Source of the DNA: Martelella radicis
Lineage (GTDB): Bacteria; Pseudomonadota; Alphaproteobacteria; Rhizobiales; Rhizobiaceae
NCBI RefSeq assembly: GCF_014196625.1
Contig: NZ_JACIDZ010000009.1
Span: 143,298-207,297 of the forward strand
DNA length: 64,000 nucleotides
Direction: 5' to 3'
Below, piece after piece: positions 34,351 to 43,932 of the stretch (position 1 is its first letter; every line of letters begins with the position of its first letter). Position numbers and translations under genes: made by a program. The notes beneath the pieces were generated by a model that was not told where the DNA came from, did no database searches, and saw only the letters and a list, made by a program, of their open reading frames with translations.

Positions 34351-34917
34351 TTGGTCAGGGACGACGATACGACCTTCAAGCGCGACATGCTGAAGACAGT
34401 GCCGAGTCTGCGTGCCTTTGCGGTCTCGCTGTGTGGGCATCAGGACCTGGCGGACGATCTTGTCCAGGACACGATCATGAAGGCATGGGCCAAGCAGGAA
34501 AGCTTTGCTGCGGGCACGAACATCAAGGCCTGGCTGTTCACGATCCTGCGCAACGAGTTCTACAGCCAGATGCGCAAGAGCGGTCGCGAAATTCAGGATT
34601 CCGACAATGTCTTCACCGAAAGACTGTCGACGCATCCCGCGCAATACGGCGCGATGGACCTTCGCGATTTCCGGAAGGCGTTGAACAAGCTGCCGGATGA
34701 CCAGCGCGAGGCGATCATTCTGGTCGGCGCCTCTGGCTTCTCCTACGAGGAAGCGGCCGAGATCTGTGAATGTGCCATCGGCACCATCAAGAGCCGGATC
34801 GCGCGCGCGCGCGGGAAACTGCAGGAGCTTCTGCAGATCCAGGGCGAGATTGACTTCGGCCCAGACGCGAACTCCGCAGCCGTCGTCAGCAGCGCATTCG
34901 TCTCGCGTCCGGCATGA
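34351..34917 (+). CDS. ecfG: EcfG general stress response sigma factor
   Basis: A 188-residue ECF15-type sigma factor. Region 2 has QDLADDLVQDTIMKAWAKQ and AWLFTILRNEFY; region 4 has LPDDQREAIILVGASGFSYEEAAEI and GTIKSRIARARGKL. TTG at 34351, with an AGGATAGGG site and 4 nt from the nepR stop, is the best start; ATG 34387 is the alternative. It directs RNA polymerase to the GGAAC-N16/17-CGTT promoters seen six times in this window. Confidence 0.95.
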   Translation: MVRDDDTTFKRDMLKTVPSLRAFAVSLCGHQDLADDLVQDTIMKAWAKQESFAAGTNIKAWLFTILRNEFYSQMRKSGREIQDSDNVFTERLSTHPAQYGAMDLRDFRKALNKLPDDQREAIILVGASGFSYEEAAEICECAIGTIKSRIARARGKLQELLQIQGEIDFGPDANSAAVVSSAFVSRPA

Positions 34918-34946
34918 GTTTGAGGCGCAAGCCATTGTGAGCGAGA

Positions 34947-34995
34947 GAAAGCCGCGCATCCGGGAGATCGAACCCGGGTGCGCGGCTTTCTTGTT
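34947..34995 (+). terminator. terminator of nepR-ecfG
   Basis: Long stem GAAAGCCGCGCA...TGCGCGGCTTTC (34947-34990, with an inner CCGGG/CCCGG pair) followed by a T-rich tract. Confidence 0.85.
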
Positions 34996-35023
34996 TTCGG
35001 TCATATTAATTTGCGAAGACGAG

Positions 35024-35048
35024 GGAACCTAATCGCTGGCCAGGCGTT
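35024..35048 (+). promoter_or_regulatory. EcfG-type promoter for HWE kinase
   Basis: GGAAC at 35024-35028, 16-bp spacer, CGTT at 35045-35048; 97 bp upstream of the kinase start. Confidence 0.75.
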
Positions 35049-35144
35049 CTTGAGCGTGATTGATATTCCGCGCCACGTCACGGTTACCTGAAATATTGCA
35101 GGATACGCGTCAGTCCTGCACGAAAATGAAGAGCCTTTTAGCCA

Positions 35145-36653
35145 GTGGAATATTTGCCGAGCGATATTGTCGATGCGATCAAGGACCGGGAGCGGCTGGA
35201 CACCTTATCGCAGACAATCATGCGTGCCGCCGAGGTCGATGAAGATTTTGTCGCGATCGTCGAATCGGCAGCGCTTCGCTTTTCCTGTCCAGCGGCGCTC
35301 ATCCTCATTGCAGATTATGACGAGAATTGGGTGCAGGCAGTCCATGGCATGAAGCCGGAGACGGTTTCGACGCGATCGGGCCTGTTCGTCTATCCGATCG
35401 CGCTTCAGCGCGACCCCGCCCTGATCCTCAATAATCCTGCCGAGCAGGAGGGTATCGCGCCTTCCGTGCCGAACTACGAAGGCGAGCCCGTCAAGTTCTT
35501 CGCCGGCGCCCCGATCAAGGTACACGGCGTCAATGCCGGCTCGCTGTGCGTCATCGACGGCCAGAATCATCGCGACATTTCCGATGAGGATGCCGAGGCG
35601 CTTCGCCGTCTCGCCAATCTCGCCGGCTCGCTCTACGAGCTGAAGGATGCGGCGCGCGGCAAGGCGTCAGCGGACCTCGCCTTGTCGCGCGCCCAGAAGC
35701 GCCATTCGATGGCGCTGCGCGCCGGCAACATCGCCGCCTGGAGTTGGGACCGCAAGAGCAACACGGTCGAGTGCGACAATGCCATGAGGGAGATGCTCGG
35801 CCTGCCGTCCGGCGAGCCGGTGACCTGCCGCAGCCTGCTTTCCGCGATCGCGCCCGAAACCCGCTTCCCGCTGATGCGCCGGTTCAAGGCAGCGCTCGAT
35901 CGCGGCGAGGAGTATCAGTGCGAGTTCAAGGCCGCCAAGACCGGAAAGTGGCTTCTTTCGCTGGGCGGTGCCTATGAGAGCGTTCTTGCCGCCGATCAGA
36001 ACGGGCCCGTTTTCGGTGTCGTCGTCGATATCTCGACCACCAAGGAATCCGAACAGAAGACACGGCTTCTGCTGCGTGAACTGAACCACCGGGTCAAGAA
36101 CACGCTCGCCATCGTCCAGTCGATCGCCGGCCAGACGCTGCGGCGCTCGCGCACCTCGGCCGAGTTCAACATGGCTTTTTCCGGCCGCCTTCAGGCATTG
36201 TCTGCGGCCCATACCCTGCTTTCCGACGAGCAGTGGGGCGCGATCGCGCTTGACCGGCTGCTCAGGTCCCAGGTGGCGCCATACATCGACAGCAACAGCA
36301 GGCAGATCGATATTCACGGCAATGCCGTCTTCCTCGATCCTGACGAGGCGCTGGCGCTCGGCCTTGTCATCCACGAACTGGCAAGCAATGCGGCAAAGTT
36401 CGGCGCGCTTTCCACGCGGGCCGGCGTTGTCGATATCACGGTCGCCTGTCGCGATGACGACAACGGCACCTCCCATCTGGAACTCGACTGGGTAGAGGTC
36501 GGCGGCCCGCCGGTTACTCCGCCCGAACAGCGGGGCTTCGGCAGCGTGCTGATCGAACGCAGCCTCGACAAGGTCATCGGCAGCAAGGTCGATGTCGATT
36601 TCGCCGATACGGGCCTCAGGGTGCATATCCGCATGCCGCTCCGCTTCTGCTGA
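35145..36653 (+). CDS. GAF-PAS HWE-family histidine kinase
   Basis: A 502-residue soluble kinase without membrane segments. GAF domain about 15-165, PAS domain about 180-300, HWE phosphoacceptor H in LLRELNHRVKNTLAIVQSIAGQ near 325, ATPase domain with VIHELASNAAKFGAL and GFGSVLIERSLD. Start GTG at 35145. Downstream of ecfG with its own EcfG promoter; a likely phosphodonor for PhyR, as for the kinases found next to phyR in other alphaproteobacteria. Confidence 0.9.
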   Translation: MEYLPSDIVDAIKDRERLDTLSQTIMRAAEVDEDFVAIVESAALRFSCPAALILIADYDENWVQAVHGMKPETVSTRSGLFVYPIALQRDPALILNNPAEQEGIAPSVPNYEGEPVKFFAGAPIKVHGVNAGSLCVIDGQNHRDISDEDAEALRRLANLAGSLYELKDAARGKASADLALSRAQKRHSMALRAGNIAAWSWDRKSNTVECDNAMREMLGLPSGEPVTCRSLLSAIAPETRFPLMRRFKAALDRGEEYQCEFKAAKTGKWLLSLGGAYESVLAADQNGPVFGVVVDISTTKESEQKTRLLLRELNHRVKNTLAIVQSIAGQTLRRSRTSAEFNMAFSGRLQALSAAHTLLSDEQWGAIALDRLLRSQVAPYIDSNSRQIDIHGNAVFLDPDEALALGLVIHELASNAAKFGALSTRAGVVDITVACRDDDNGTSHLELDWVEVGGPPVTPPEQRGFGSVLIERSLDKVIGSKVDVDFADTGLRVHIRMPLRFC

Positions 36654-36689
36654 GTTCTCTCGTCCCTGCCGCCTTCAGGCGGAATGCTG

Positions 36690-36723
36690 CCCGCCGGGCC
36701 AGATGCCCAGGCGGGTATTTTTT
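36690..36723 (+). terminator. terminator of HWE kinase gene
   Basis: CCCGCC/GGCGGG outer stem with inner GGGC/GCCC, then TATTTTTT, 37 bp after the kinase stop. Confidence 0.85.
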
Positions 36724-36756
36724 ATCCTCCGACAGCGAAAAATTCGTATCGAAGCA

Positions 36757-36781
36757 GGAACAAGGTGTCTGGCAGTACGTT
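36757..36781 (+). promoter_or_regulatory. EcfG-type promoter for PRC-barrel gene
   Basis: GGAAC at 36757-36761, 16-bp spacer, CGTT at 36778-36781; 94 bp upstream of the start codon. Confidence 0.75.
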
Positions 36782-36874
36782 TTGTTGGTGTGCAGCGAGT
36801 GAGAAAAACGAGAGTAAAAAAATAATAATAAAGTGCACTCGCAAAGGAACATCCCAGAAGAGAGGAGTATTGAT

Positions 36875-37942
36875 ATGCTTCGCAAGATTCTTTCGACTAC
36901 GGCACTGGTAGCAGTTGTTTCCGCCGGCGCAGCCTATGCGCAGGATGCCACCAATACCGATACGATGGACAAGAAACCCGCCGCAACGACCGGCATGGAA
37001 GCCGGAATGGAAACGGGCGCGACGCCGGTCTTCCCCGAGCGTCAGGCTGCCTCTGAAGACGCAAAGAGCTTCTTCGGCGCCACCGACCAGCAGGTTCTCG
37101 CAAGCTCGCTCCTCGGCTGGCCCGTCTACGGCCAGGATGCCGATGACCAGGGCCGCGAGCAGGTCGGCGATATCAACGATATCGTGATGGGCTCCGACGG
37201 TAATGCGACCGCTGCCGTGATCGGCGTCGGCGGCTTCCTCGGCATCGGCGAAAAGGATGTCGCCGTGTCCTTCGATCGTCTCGGCTGGCAGCAGGGCGAG
37301 GAAGGCAACTGGCTGACGATCAACGCCACGAGCGAGGAACTGGAGAACGCTCCGTCCTTCGAGTATGACAATCCGAACCTCTTGGAAAACGGCACGGCGG
37401 CCATCCGCGAGGAGGCTGACCAGTTGCAGACCGCGACCAATAACGCGGCCAATAATGTCGCCAACGAAACGCAGGATCTGGCCAACACGGCGGGCAACGC
37501 CATGAACCAGGCCGGCGAGGCTGCCGGCAACGCCATGGATGACATGGTCGCCGGCGTCGATCAGATGGGCGAAAATGCAGCTGAAACCATGAACGCCGAA
37601 AACCCGATGCTGGAGGGCATGTCGGAAGTCGACATGGCTTCGGTCTCCTTCGACCAGCTTGAAGACGCCGCCGTGCTGAGCGCCGAAGGCGACAGGGTCG
37701 GCGAGGTCTCCAGCGTCATGACCCATGGCGACCAGAGCGAAAACATTCTGGTCGTTGATGTCGGCGGCTTCCTCGGGATCGGTGAAAAGCCGGTCGCGAT
37801 TTCGGCCGATTCGGCCCGGATCATGAGCGATGGCGAAAACTACGTCGTCAAGACCAGCTATGATCGGGAGACGCTGGAAAATCAGCCGGAATTTTCCGAA
37901 CAGGCACTGAATGACAATCCGGATGCCGTCCTGCTGAACTGA
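36875..37942 (+). CDS. secreted protein with two PRC-barrel domains
   Basis: A 355-residue exported protein with a signal peptide ending GAAYAQ. The first PRC-barrel (about 75-140) and second (about 255-320) both contain the segment VGGFLGIGEK. Between them is an Ala/Asn/Glu-rich low-complexity helical linker (about 165-235: NNAANNVANETQDLAN and similar). GAGGAG precedes ATG 36875. Probably a stress-induced periplasmic protein; ligand unknown. Confidence 0.88.
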   Translation: MLRKILSTTALVAVVSAGAAYAQDATNTDTMDKKPAATTGMEAGMETGATPVFPERQAASEDAKSFFGATDQQVLASSLLGWPVYGQDADDQGREQVGDINDIVMGSDGNATAAVIGVGGFLGIGEKDVAVSFDRLGWQQGEEGNWLTINATSEELENAPSFEYDNPNLLENGTAAIREEADQLQTATNNAANNVANETQDLANTAGNAMNQAGEAAGNAMDDMVAGVDQMGENAAETMNAENPMLEGMSEVDMASVSFDQLEDAAVLSAEGDRVGEVSSVMTHGDQSENILVVDVGGFLGIGEKPVAISADSARIMSDGENYVVKTSYDRETLENQPEFSEQALNDNPDAVLLN

Positions 37943-37972
37943 TAACTCCGGAAGCAGTTCGTTGCGGAAAGG

Positions 37973-37999
37973 CCCGCGATCTTCGGATCGCGGGTTTTT
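37973..37999 (+). terminator. terminator of PRC-barrel gene
   Basis: CCCGCGATC-TTCG-GATCGCGGG with T5; a textbook stable tetraloop hairpin. Confidence 0.92.
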
Positions 38000-38017
38000 C
38001 TTTGGCCAGAAGAAAGA

Positions 38018-38701
38018 TCAGACGCCCGGCTTCTCATGCCACTTTCCGCCTTCGCCGCGCTGAAGAAACGGCGTTGAGAAACAGGCATGGATGTTTCCGG
38101 AAAGGCCGGGTTCGAAGTCTTCAAGCAGGGCGCGGTGTTTCATTGTCTGCAGCATCGCCGCGCCGATCGCCACGGGGCGGATGCCGCATTTTTCCAGAAG
38201 CGACAGGCCTGCGATGATCGAGCGGCCCGACGAGATCACATCGTCGACAAGGGCCACGCGCTTGCCGGTCAGAAGCGGCAGCATGCGCGGATCGATGAAC
38301 AGGCGCTTGTCCTGATCCGGTGTGGTCACCGAGTTCATTGGCATCGACAGCGCGTCCTCGTACCAGAACTTGCGGAAATTGCCGAGGGGAACGAAGCGGG
38401 CGTGGCCGAGCGCCCTGGCAACGCCGGCGGCAAGCGTCAGACCAAGCGTGGGCAGGCCGACGATGATATCGGGCCTGGCTGCCGCCAGCCGTGTGGCGAG
38501 GTCTTTGGCCAGCGCGTCGCAGACGGAAAACGAGGCCTGGTTGATGATCAGCGAGGCGAGCCCGCCCTCATCAACCATGCGGATCGGCAGCAGCAATTGC
38601 TGGCCGTCGGCAAGGGTCGCCGGATAGGCGGTGGCAAGCGGCGCATGCGGGTCGTGCGTGCGCGGAGGCAGGATTTCCTGCCAGAAATCATAAGGTTGCA
38701 T
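38018..38701 (-). CDS. phosphoribosyltransferase-family protein
   Basis: A 227-residue type I phosphoribosyltransferase. PRPP-binding loop VALVDDVISSGRS near residue 147, and the PPi-loop region VGLPTLGLTLAAGVA near 80. Residues 1-60 are a family-specific N-terminus. Substrate is not evident; orotate/adenine-PRTase-like sequences of this length occur in rhizobia as uncharacterised 'phosphoribosyltransferase'. Not in an operon. Confidence 0.82.
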   Translation of the reverse strand: MQPYDFWQEILPPRTHDPHAPLATAYPATLADGQQLLLPIRMVDEGGLASLIINQASFSVCDALAKDLATRLAAARPDIIVGLPTLGLTLAAGVARALGHARFVPLGNFRKFWYEDALSMPMNSVTTPDQDKRLFIDPRMLPLLTGKRVALVDDVISSGRSIIAGLSLLEKCGIRPVAIGAAMLQTMKHRALLEDFEPGLSGNIHACFSTPFLQRGEGGKWHEKPGV

Positions 38702-38856
38702 CTGGGCATGTCCTGGTCATGTCGGTGCGTGTCTTCCCCCTTGCGGCCATGGTAAAGATGCTGCCTGGCGGCGCGGCGTTAAAAAACACTCTTGCCCTGC
38801 CATTTATGCTTGGGTAGCCAGTAGAGGCAAGCGCGAGGGCAAAAGGCGGGGTTCAG

Positions 38857-39834
38857 ATGATCCATCTCTACAGGGTCGGCGGTGTCAAGACGGCCTTGCC
38901 GTCAGGCGGCACGGCGGAACCGCTCGGCGAAGACGTGATCTGGATCGACATGCTCGATCCGACCGAAGCCGACATGCAGCACATGGAAACGCTCCTGGGC
39001 GTGATGCTGCCGACCCGCGAGACGCTGAAGAACATCGAGCCTTCCAGCCGCTATTATACCGAGGGTAACGCCGTCTACATGACCGCCTCGATCGTGATGA
39101 ACGTGGATTTCGGCTTGGCGCAGCTCACCGATGTCGGCTTCATCCTTGCCGAAGGCCGGCTTGTGACAATCCGCCACGCCGAGCCGAAGCCTTTCTTCCT
39201 GTTTGCCGCCGACCTGAAGCGTCTCGATATCGGGCCCGGGCAGGGCGCGCGGGTTCTCGCCCACCTGCTCGACACGATCGTCGATCGCACGGCAGAAATC
39301 CTGGAACTGGCGGTCGCAAAGATCGATAATATCTCGATTGCGGTGTTCGGCGAGGGCGTGCGCGGACGTCGCCGCCCGCCGGCCGAGCTCGAGGAGCGGC
39401 TGATCGAGATCTCGACCTATCACCGTCTCGTCAGCAAGACGCGCGACAGCCTGATCACGCTGGCGCGGCTTTCCACCTATGTGCAGGCGCTCGGCCGCGT
39501 GCGCGACGACAAGCCGACCAAGGATCTCTGCCGCATCGTCGCCCACGACATCCAGTCCTTGTCGGAACATGCGAGTTTCGTCTCGTCCAACATTTCCTTC
39601 CTGCTTGATTCGTCGCTCGGTCTCGTCAACCTCGAACAAAACAACATCATGAAGCTGTTCTCCGTGGTTTCCGTGGTCTTCGCGCCGCCGATGCTGATTG
39701 CCGGCATCTACGGCATGAACTTCGATCGCATGCCCGAATTGCACTGGGCATACGGCTATCCGGCCGCCATTGTGGGCATGCTCATGACCGGCGTTCTCGC
39801 CATCTACTGGCTGCGCTCGCGCGGCTGGTTCTAG
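38857..39834 (+). CDS. corA: CorA-family magnesium/divalent cation transporter
   Basis: A 325-residue CorA channel: acidic alpha/beta N-terminal cytoplasmic domain, long helix, and two C-terminal transmembrane helices. The signature YGMNF is at the end of TM1 and the loop carries MPELHW (MPEL form). Pentameric inner-membrane Mg2+ uptake is the family role. Single gene. Confidence 0.94.
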   Translation: MIHLYRVGGVKTALPSGGTAEPLGEDVIWIDMLDPTEADMQHMETLLGVMLPTRETLKNIEPSSRYYTEGNAVYMTASIVMNVDFGLAQLTDVGFILAEGRLVTIRHAEPKPFFLFAADLKRLDIGPGQGARVLAHLLDTIVDRTAEILELAVAKIDNISIAVFGEGVRGRRRPPAELEERLIEISTYHRLVSKTRDSLITLARLSTYVQALGRVRDDKPTKDLCRIVAHDIQSLSEHASFVSSNISFLLDSSLGLVNLEQNNIMKLFSVVSVVFAPPMLIAGIYGMNFDRMPELHWAYGYPAAIVGMLMTGVLAIYWLRSRGWF

Positions 39835-40012
39835 GGCTTTGGTCGAACAAATCCAGTTGCGCAATTGCGGTTGCGTGGAAGCTTGACTAGCATGGCCGTG
39901 AAAACTATGGTGCGCGCGACTTGACCGGGGGGTCCCAAAGGCTTTATCGCATTGCTGAAACGTCCACCGAGGCCATTTCGGCCAAGGCGGATTTTCCAGG
40001 AAAGCGGATTTG

Positions 40013-40357
40013 ATGGCTGAGGACGGGCAGGAGGACTTGGAAGAACGCCGCAAGCGGCTGGCCAACGAACTTGGCGCGCTGCGGAAGGGTCAGGATGGAG
40101 AAAGCGGGAAGAAGGCGGAGACATCCGCCAATGACCGGCGCGAGATGTCGAAGGGCCTGAAGCTTTCGAGCGAATTCATGGCCGCCATTTTCGTCGGTTT
40201 CATGATCGGTTTTCTCCTCGACAAGTTTGCCGGAACCGGCCCCTGGGGCATGATCGGCTTTCTGCTTCTCGGTTTTGGCGCCGGGGTCTTGAATGTGTTG
40301 CGCTCCGTCGGTTATGTGGCTGAGCCGGAAGACCGTCTTAAGAAAGACGGGAAATAG
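40013..40357 (+). CDS. atpI: ATP synthase protein I
   Basis: A 114-residue protein: charged N-terminus and two transmembrane helices (about 53-73 and 78-98) with the AtpI-typical GFLLDKFAGTGPWGMIGFLLLGF. First gene of the F0 operon; assists c-ring assembly. ATG at 40013 preferred over the adjacent TTG. Confidence 0.92.
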   Translation: MAEDGQEDLEERRKRLANELGALRKGQDGESGKKAETSANDRREMSKGLKLSSEFMAAIFVGFMIGFLLDKFAGTGPWGMIGFLLLGFGAGVLNVLRSVGYVAEPEDRLKKDGK

Positions 40358-40421
40358 AGTTTGGTTCTGCGCGCATGGCCGCCCCAAGCGGGCGCGCGCA
40401 AGGTGAGAAGAGAGAGCACAG

Positions 40422-41174
40422 GTGGCAAACGATCCGACCCATCAGTTTCAGATCCACAACATCGTACCGATCAATGTCGGCGGACTGGACTTTTCCTTCA
40501 CCAATGCATCGCTGTTCATGGCGGTCACCGTCGGTGCTGCCGCCGGCTTCATGTATCTGGCGACGTCCAAGCGCGGCCTTATTCCCTCGCGCACCCAGTC
40601 GATCGCCGAACTGCTTTACGAATTCGTGGCCTCGATGCTGAGAGAGGGGGCCGGAACGAAGGGCATGGTGTTCTTCCCCTTCGTGCTGACGCTCTTCCTG
40701 TTCCTGCTGACAGCCAATCTGATCGGCATGTTCCCTTACTTCTTCTCCGTGACCAGCCAGATCGTGGTGACCTTTGCTCTTGCCATTCTGGTGATGAGCG
40801 TGGTGGTCGGCTACGGCGTCTACAAGCACGGCTTCGGTTTCTTCAAGGTGTTCGTGCCTTCCGGCGTTCCGGCAATGCTGTTGCCGTTGGTGACGATGAT
40901 CGAGATCGTTTCGTTTCTCTCGCGTCCCATCAGCCTGTCGGTTCGTCTTTTCGCCAATATGCTCGCCGGTCACATCACCCTCAAGGTTTTTGCCGGCTTC
41001 GTCGTCTCGCTGAGCGCGATCGGCACGATCGGAACCGGGGGCGCCATCCTGCCTCTGGCCATGACCGTCGCTCTGACGGCGCTGGAATTCCTGGTGGCCT
41101 TCCTGCAGGCCTATGTGTTTGCAGTCCTGACCTGCATGTATCTTAACGATGCCGTTAACGCAGGCGATCACTAG
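40422..41174 (+). CDS. atpB: F0F1 ATP synthase subunit a
   Basis: A 250-residue integral membrane subunit. The essential arginine is in [15 protein letters not shown] near residue 170; the second half-channel helix is near the C-terminus ([19 protein letters not shown]). Start GTG at 40422 behind AGAGAG. It forms the proton half-channels against the c-ring. Confidence 0.97.
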   Translation: MANDPTHQFQIHNIVPINVGGLDFSFTNASLFMAVTVGAAAGFMYLATSKRGLIPSRTQSIAELLYEFVASMLREGAGTKGMVFFPFVLTLFLFLLTANLIGMFPYFFSVTSQIVVTFALAILVMSVVVGYGVYKHGFGFFKVFVPSGVPAMLLPLVTMIEIVSFLSRPISLSVRLFANMLAGHITLKVFAGFVVSLSAIGTIGTGGAILPLAMTVALTALEFLVAFLQAYVFAVLTCMYLNDAVNAGDH

Positions 41175-41261
41175 GGAATAAACTCTGTCGGTCCGGCTGG
41201 ACAGCGCGGACCGGCATCGCTATTAAGCCGCAACAACCCATTCTTTCGAAGGAGTTCTTTT

Positions 41262-41489
41262 ATGGAAGCGGAAGCAGCAAAGTTCATTGGTGCCGGTATT
41301 GCATGCCTCGGCATGGGTGCAACCTCCATGGGTCTGGGCCGTATCTTCGGTGACTACCTCACCGGCGCCCTGCGTAACCCCTCTGCAGCCGACAGCCAGT
41401 TCGGCCGCCTGGTCTTCGGCTTTGCCGTGACCGAAGCGCTCGGCATCTTCTCGCTGCTCGTCGCTCTTCTCCTGCTCTTTGCCGTTTAA
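41262..41489 (+). CDS. atpE: F0F1 ATP synthase subunit c
   Basis: A 75-residue hairpin of two membrane helices with the proton-carrying E58 (VFGFAVTEALGIF) and the polar loop RNPSA. AAGGAG precedes ATG 41262. A perfect hairpin follows the gene and may protect its mRNA, since c is needed in many copies. Confidence 0.97.
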   Translation: MEAEAAKFIGAGIACLGMGATSMGLGRIFGDYLTGALRNPSAADSQFGRLVFGFAVTEALGIFSLLVALLLLFAV

Positions 41490-41511
41490 GTTTAAACGGT
41501 CTGACGTTTTG

Positions 41512-41540
41512 GTCACGGCGTTTGCTTAGAACGCCGTGAC
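41512..41540 (+). terminator. intercistronic hairpin after atpE
   Basis: Perfect 11-bp stem GTCACGGCGTT/AACGCCGTGAC with a 7-nt loop and no T-run, between atpE and the b' gene. Better read as an mRNA stabiliser or attenuator than a full terminator. Confidence 0.6.
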
Positions 41541-41569
41541 ATCGTTATCGAAGACCTCTGGAGGCGAGC

Positions 41570-42151
41570 ATGATTGTGACACCGGCTCTGGCGCAGACAT
41601 CGGAAGGCGCGGAAGCGTATACCGAGACAACGCTGGCCGAACTCGAGCATCACGAGGAACAGGTGTTCCCGCCATTTGATTTTGCGACCTTTCCGTCGCA
41701 GATCCTGTGGCTGGCCATTACGTTCGGCATCTTCTATCTGGTGATGAAGCGGGTCATCGTCCCGCGTGTCGGCTCCATTCTGGAAGACCGGCATGACCGG
41801 ATTGCCCAGGATCTCGATGAGGCCGAAAGGCTGCGCAACGAGGCCGATGCCGCGATTGCCGCTTACGAGAAGGAACTTGCTCGGGCGCGTGACGAAGCGC
41901 GTTCGATTTCGGCGGCTGCCGCCGAAAAGGCTCGTGCCGAAGCGGAGGCCGAACGGGCCGAGCTCGAGGCCGAGCTTGGCAAGAAGCTTTCCGAAGCCAA
42001 TGCCCGGATCGAGAAGGTTCGCTCCGAAGCGCTGGCCGAAGTCGGCACGATTGCCGAAGACACCGCCGCCCAGATCGTGACCCACCTCATCGGCGGGCGC
42101 GTGGCCAAGGGCGACGTGGAAGCGGCCGTTTCATCGGCCAAGGAGGGCTGA
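41570..42151 (+). CDS. F0F1 ATP synthase subunit b'
   Basis: A 193-residue peripheral-stalk subunit with one membrane helix (about 45-63, [17 protein letters not shown]) and a long Ala/Glu/Arg coiled coil. The extra N-terminal segment before the helix distinguishes b' from b. Two nt before the b gene. Confidence 0.94.
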   Translation: MIVTPALAQTSEGAEAYTETTLAELEHHEEQVFPPFDFATFPSQILWLAITFGIFYLVMKRVIVPRVGSILEDRHDRIAQDLDEAERLRNEADAAIAAYEKELARARDEARSISAAAAEKARAEAEAERAELEAELGKKLSEANARIEKVRSEALAEVGTIAEDTAAQIVTHLIGGRVAKGDVEAAVSSAKEG

Positions 42152-42153
42152 TC

Positions 42154-42639
42154 ATGGCACTTGACGCGACATTTTATGCCTTTGTCGGCCTGATCCTGTT
42201 CTTCATCGTCGTGGCCTATTTCAAGGTCCCCGGCATCATGCTTCGCTCGCTTGACTCGCGCGCGGACGAGATTCGCGATGAACTGGCGGAAGCCAAGCGT
42301 CTGCGCGAGGAGGCCCAGCATGTTCTGGCCGACTATCAGCGCAAGCGCCGCGAGGCCGAGGAAGAAGCCAAGGATATCGTTGCCGCCGCCGAACGCGAGG
42401 CCCAGGCGATCAAGGAAGAGGCCCGCCGCAAGACGGAAGAATATGTCGAGCGCCGCACCGCCTTTTCCGAGCAGAAGATCCGCCAGGCCGAGCATGATGC
42501 CATCGAGGCCGTGCGTGGCGCTGCCGTCGATGTCGCCGTGGAAGCGGCGCGTATCGTTCTGGAAAAGAAGGCGACGCCTGCCGTTCAGTCGAAGCTGTTT
42601 TCGAAGTCCGTCGACTCGGTCAAGACGCGGCTCAACTGA
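42154..42639 (+). CDS. atpF: F0F1 ATP synthase subunit b
   Basis: A 161-residue stalk subunit: N-terminal membrane helix (FYAFVGLILFFIVVAYF) then a charged coiled coil. Pairs with b' as a heterodimer, as in other alphaproteobacteria. Last gene of the F0 operon; the F1 genes are not in this window. Confidence 0.95.
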   Translation: MALDATFYAFVGLILFFIVVAYFKVPGIMLRSLDSRADEIRDELAEAKRLREEAQHVLADYQRKRREAEEEAKDIVAAAEREAQAIKEEARRKTEEYVERRTAFSEQKIRQAEHDAIEAVRGAAVDVAVEAARIVLEKKATPAVQSKLFSKSVDSVKTRLN

Positions 42640-42670
42640 GGGCGCATATGCCTTTTTGAAGAAGAATATC

Positions 42671-42698
42671 GGCAAGCGCTTCGGCGCTTGCCGTTTTT
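42671..42698 (+). terminator. terminator of F0 operon
   Basis: GGCAAGCGC-TTCG-GCGCTTGCC followed by GT5. Confidence 0.92.
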
Positions 42699-42749
42699 GT
42701 TTGCGGCAAGCTGACAGGGCCGCAGCATCCTCAATCCGGGAGTGACCAG

Positions 42750-43649
42750 ATGGCAGAACGTATTGACGGCAAGGCGATTGCCGCAGAGGTGGTCGAAAAG
42801 ATCAAGGCGGCGGCGGCTGAACTTCACAGGGCCAAAGGCGTGGTGCCGGGGCTTGCGGTGGTGATCGTTGGCGACGATGCCGCCAGTCATACCTATGTCA
42901 CCGCGAAGGGCAAGCGCGCCAAGGAATGCGGCTTTCACTCGGTGCAGGTAACGCTCGATGCCGATACCAGCCAGGAAGAGCTTGAAAAGGTCGTCGGCGA
43001 GCTCAATGCCGATCCGGCGATCCACGGCATTCTGGTGCAGCTTCCGCTGCCCGGTCATCTTGACGAGTTTCCAGTAATCCAGATGATCCGCCCGGAAAAG
43101 GATGTCGACGGGCTTTCGATCGTCAACGCCGGCAAGCTCGCCGTGGGCGATCTGAAGACCGGCCTGATTTCCTGCACGCCCGCCGGCGCGATGATCCTCG
43201 TCCGTTCGATCCACGGCGATGACCTCTCAGGCCTCAACGCCGTCGTCATCGGCCGCTCCAACCTCTTCGGAAAGCCCATGGGCAGGCTTTTGTTGCAGGC
43301 GAACGCCACCGTCACCATGGCGCATTCGCGAACGGCCGATCTGGCGGCGGCCTGCCGTAACGCCGATATTCTGGTGGCGGCCACTGGCAGGGCGGAAATG
43401 GTCAAGGCCGATTGGGTGAAGCCAGGTGCGACGGTGATCGATGTCGGTATCACCCGGGTGCCTGCGCCCGAGCGCGGCGAAGGCAAGACAAGGCTTCTCG
43501 GCGATGTCGACTTTGCTGCCTGCGAGCCCGTCGCCGGCGCGATTACGCCGGTACCCGGCGGCGTCGGGCCGATGACGATCACCATGCTGATGGCCAATAC
43601 GGTGATCGCGGCCTATCGCGCCGTCGGTCTTGAAGCGCCGCGCTTCTGA
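42750..43649 (+). CDS. folD: methylenetetrahydrofolate dehydrogenase/cyclohydrolase
   Basis: A 299-residue bifunctional enzyme interconverting 5,10-methylene-THF and 10-formyl-THF with NADP. Active-site Y49 and K53 in [16 protein letters not shown] loop; NADP-binding [11 protein letters not shown]; and C-terminal [15 protein letters not shown]. All intact. Separate transcription unit; supplies one-carbon units linked to purU further on. Confidence 0.97.
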   Translation: MAERIDGKAIAAEVVEKIKAAAAELHRAKGVVPGLAVVIVGDDAASHTYVTAKGKRAKECGFHSVQVTLDADTSQEELEKVVGELNADPAIHGILVQLPLPGHLDEFPVIQMIRPEKDVDGLSIVNAGKLAVGDLKTGLISCTPAGAMILVRSIHGDDLSGLNAVVIGRSNLFGKPMGRLLLQANATVTMAHSRTADLAAACRNADILVAATGRAEMVKADWVKPGATVIDVGITRVPAPERGEGKTRLLGDVDFAACEPVAGAITPVPGGVGPMTITMLMANTVIAAYRAVGLEAPRF

Positions 43650-43689
43650 AGCCGGTCTCCGGAGGCCCAAGGAGGCCCGGCTCTGACCC

Positions 43690-43932
43690 TCAGTTGAACG
43701 CCTTGAAGGTGACGAGGGTGAATGTGTCCTTCACGCCGTCGATCGTCTGAAGCTTGCTGGTGACGAAGTGGCCGATATCGGTTTCGGCCGGCAGATAGAA
43801 CTTTGCCAGAAGGTCATAATGGCCGGATGTCGAGTAGATTTCCGAAGTTTCCTCGAGCGTGCGCACCACGACGTCTGCGACATCATAGGCCTGGCCGGGA
43901 TGGCATTTGAACTGCACGAAAATGGTTTGCAT
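43690..43932 (-). CDS. stand-alone Lrp/AsnC ligand-binding (RAM) domain protein
   Basis: An 80-residue protein that is only the RAM/AsnC effector domain (FVQFKCHPGQAYDVADVV; SGHYDLLAKF), without the helix-turn-helix. Such proteins bind amino acids and may modulate full-length Lrp-type regulators. Convergent with folD. Confidence 0.88.
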   Translation of the reverse strand: MQTIFVQFKCHPGQAYDVADVVVRTLEETSEIYSTSGHYDLLAKFYLPAETDIGHFVTSKLQTIDGVKDTFTLVTFKAFN

